Below are positions 5,825-6,077 of a stretch of 6,077 bases of DNA, one piece after another. Position 1 is the first letter of the stretch; the number at the start of each line of letters is the position of its first letter. The DNA comes from Alphaproteobacteria bacterium (lineage in GTDB: Bacteria > Pseudomonadota > Alphaproteobacteria > Sphingomonadales > Rhodothalassiaceae). Below the pieces are notes generated by a model. The model saw only the letters and a program-made list of their open reading frames with translations. It did no database searches and was not told the DNA's origin. The stretch is from NCBI GenBank assembly GCA_003695555.1, contig RFIU01000236.1:1-6077 (forward strand), written 5' to 3'. Position numbers and translations under genes: made by a program.

Positions 5825-6077
5825 CTACGCCCCCATCCCATCCCGCCCGCTCATCAGGTTCGCCATGGCGCGTCGGGCGAACTTCTCGGTCTGTTTGGCA
5901 CCCATTTCGAAGCCCTCGGCGCCGCGCATGTCGGCAATCTCGGTCCAGCGGCCGGCGATCGCTTCGGCGCTCGCCTTGTCGCCGAGCGTGACCCCTTGCG
6001 ATTCGACCATCTGGGCGCGCGCGTAATGGCCGCCGCCGGCGCACAGGATCTCGCCCGTGGGTGCGTTCTCATGCGCA
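5825..6077 (-). CDS. SDR-family NAD(P)-dependent dehydrogenase, C-terminal part (5' end outside window)
   Basis: Reading leftward from 6076 gives 83 codons ending at the TAG 5827-5825. The segment begins AHENAPTGEILCAGGGHYARAQ and continues VESQGVTLGDKAS and IAGRWTEIADM. This resembles the end of short-chain dehydrogenases of the multifunctional-enzyme type 2, or (3R)-hydroxyacyl-CoA dehydrogenase-like group. In those, the last Rossmann strand (TGEIL) is followed by a G-x-YA-R segment and a helical tail. The nucleotide-binding TGxxxGxG motif and the YxxxK catalytic motif must lie beyond the right edge, so activity and substrate cannot be judged. An in-frame ATG at 6010 is internal. The gene converges on mrp with no visible terminator in the 12-bp gap. 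The SDR call rests on a tail resemblance only. Confidence 0.72.
   Translation of the reverse strand, partial: AHENAPTGEILCAGGGHYARAQMVESQGVTLGDKASAEAIAGRWTEIADMRGAEGFEMGAKQTEKFARRAMANLMSGRDGMGA

Overview
This GC-rich window looks like ordinary chromosome from an alphaproteobacterium. Codon third positions are mostly G or C. The gene order mrp <> hflK-hflC-DUF2065-degP >< serB matches a conserved alphaproteobacterial neighbourhood as I remember it. The order Rhodospirillales would fit, but the sequence alone does not settle the taxon. I see no insertion sequence, integrase, tRNA, rRNA, CRISPR array or prophage gene, and no compositional island.

Layout, left to right. (1) The 3' end of serB (phosphoserine phosphatase, + strand) stops at 257. 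(2) A 46-bp array of 7-bp repeats follows, then a strong rho-independent terminator that works for the minus-strand genes. (3) A periplasmic Do/DegP serine protease with two PDZ domains lies on the minus strand (379-1911). (4) About 310 bp without a gene I can support. (5) The minus-strand cluster hflK-hflC-DUF2065 occupies 2222-4469: hflK and hflC overlap by ATGA, and the DUF2065 (YjeT-like) gene starts 14 bases after hflC. (6) A 224-bp divergent intergenic region holds back-to-back candidate promoters that share one TATA-like element, next to a perfect 6-bp inverted repeat. (7) mrp/apbC, a P-loop Fe-S cluster carrier ATPase, is on the + strand (4694-5812). (8) The C-terminal end of an SDR-family dehydrogenase on the minus strand converges on mrp with a 12-bp gap and runs off the right edge.

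How the genes work together. HflK and HflC form the inner-membrane SPFH complex that surrounds the protease FtsH and modulates it. DUF2065 is a small membrane protein that usually travels with them. DegP degrades misfolded proteins on the periplasmic face. The minus-strand block is therefore an envelope protein quality-control cluster. Mrp (Fe-S maturation), SerB (serine synthesis) and the SDR are housekeeping or metabolic neighbours with no obvious mechanistic link.

I did not find a new biological system. The observations worth a second look are small: the heptamer array, the shared divergent promoter with its inverted repeat, a lipobox-like cysteine in HflC, the long degP leader with an uncertain start, and a hairpin bracketed by 9-bp direct repeats after DUF2065.
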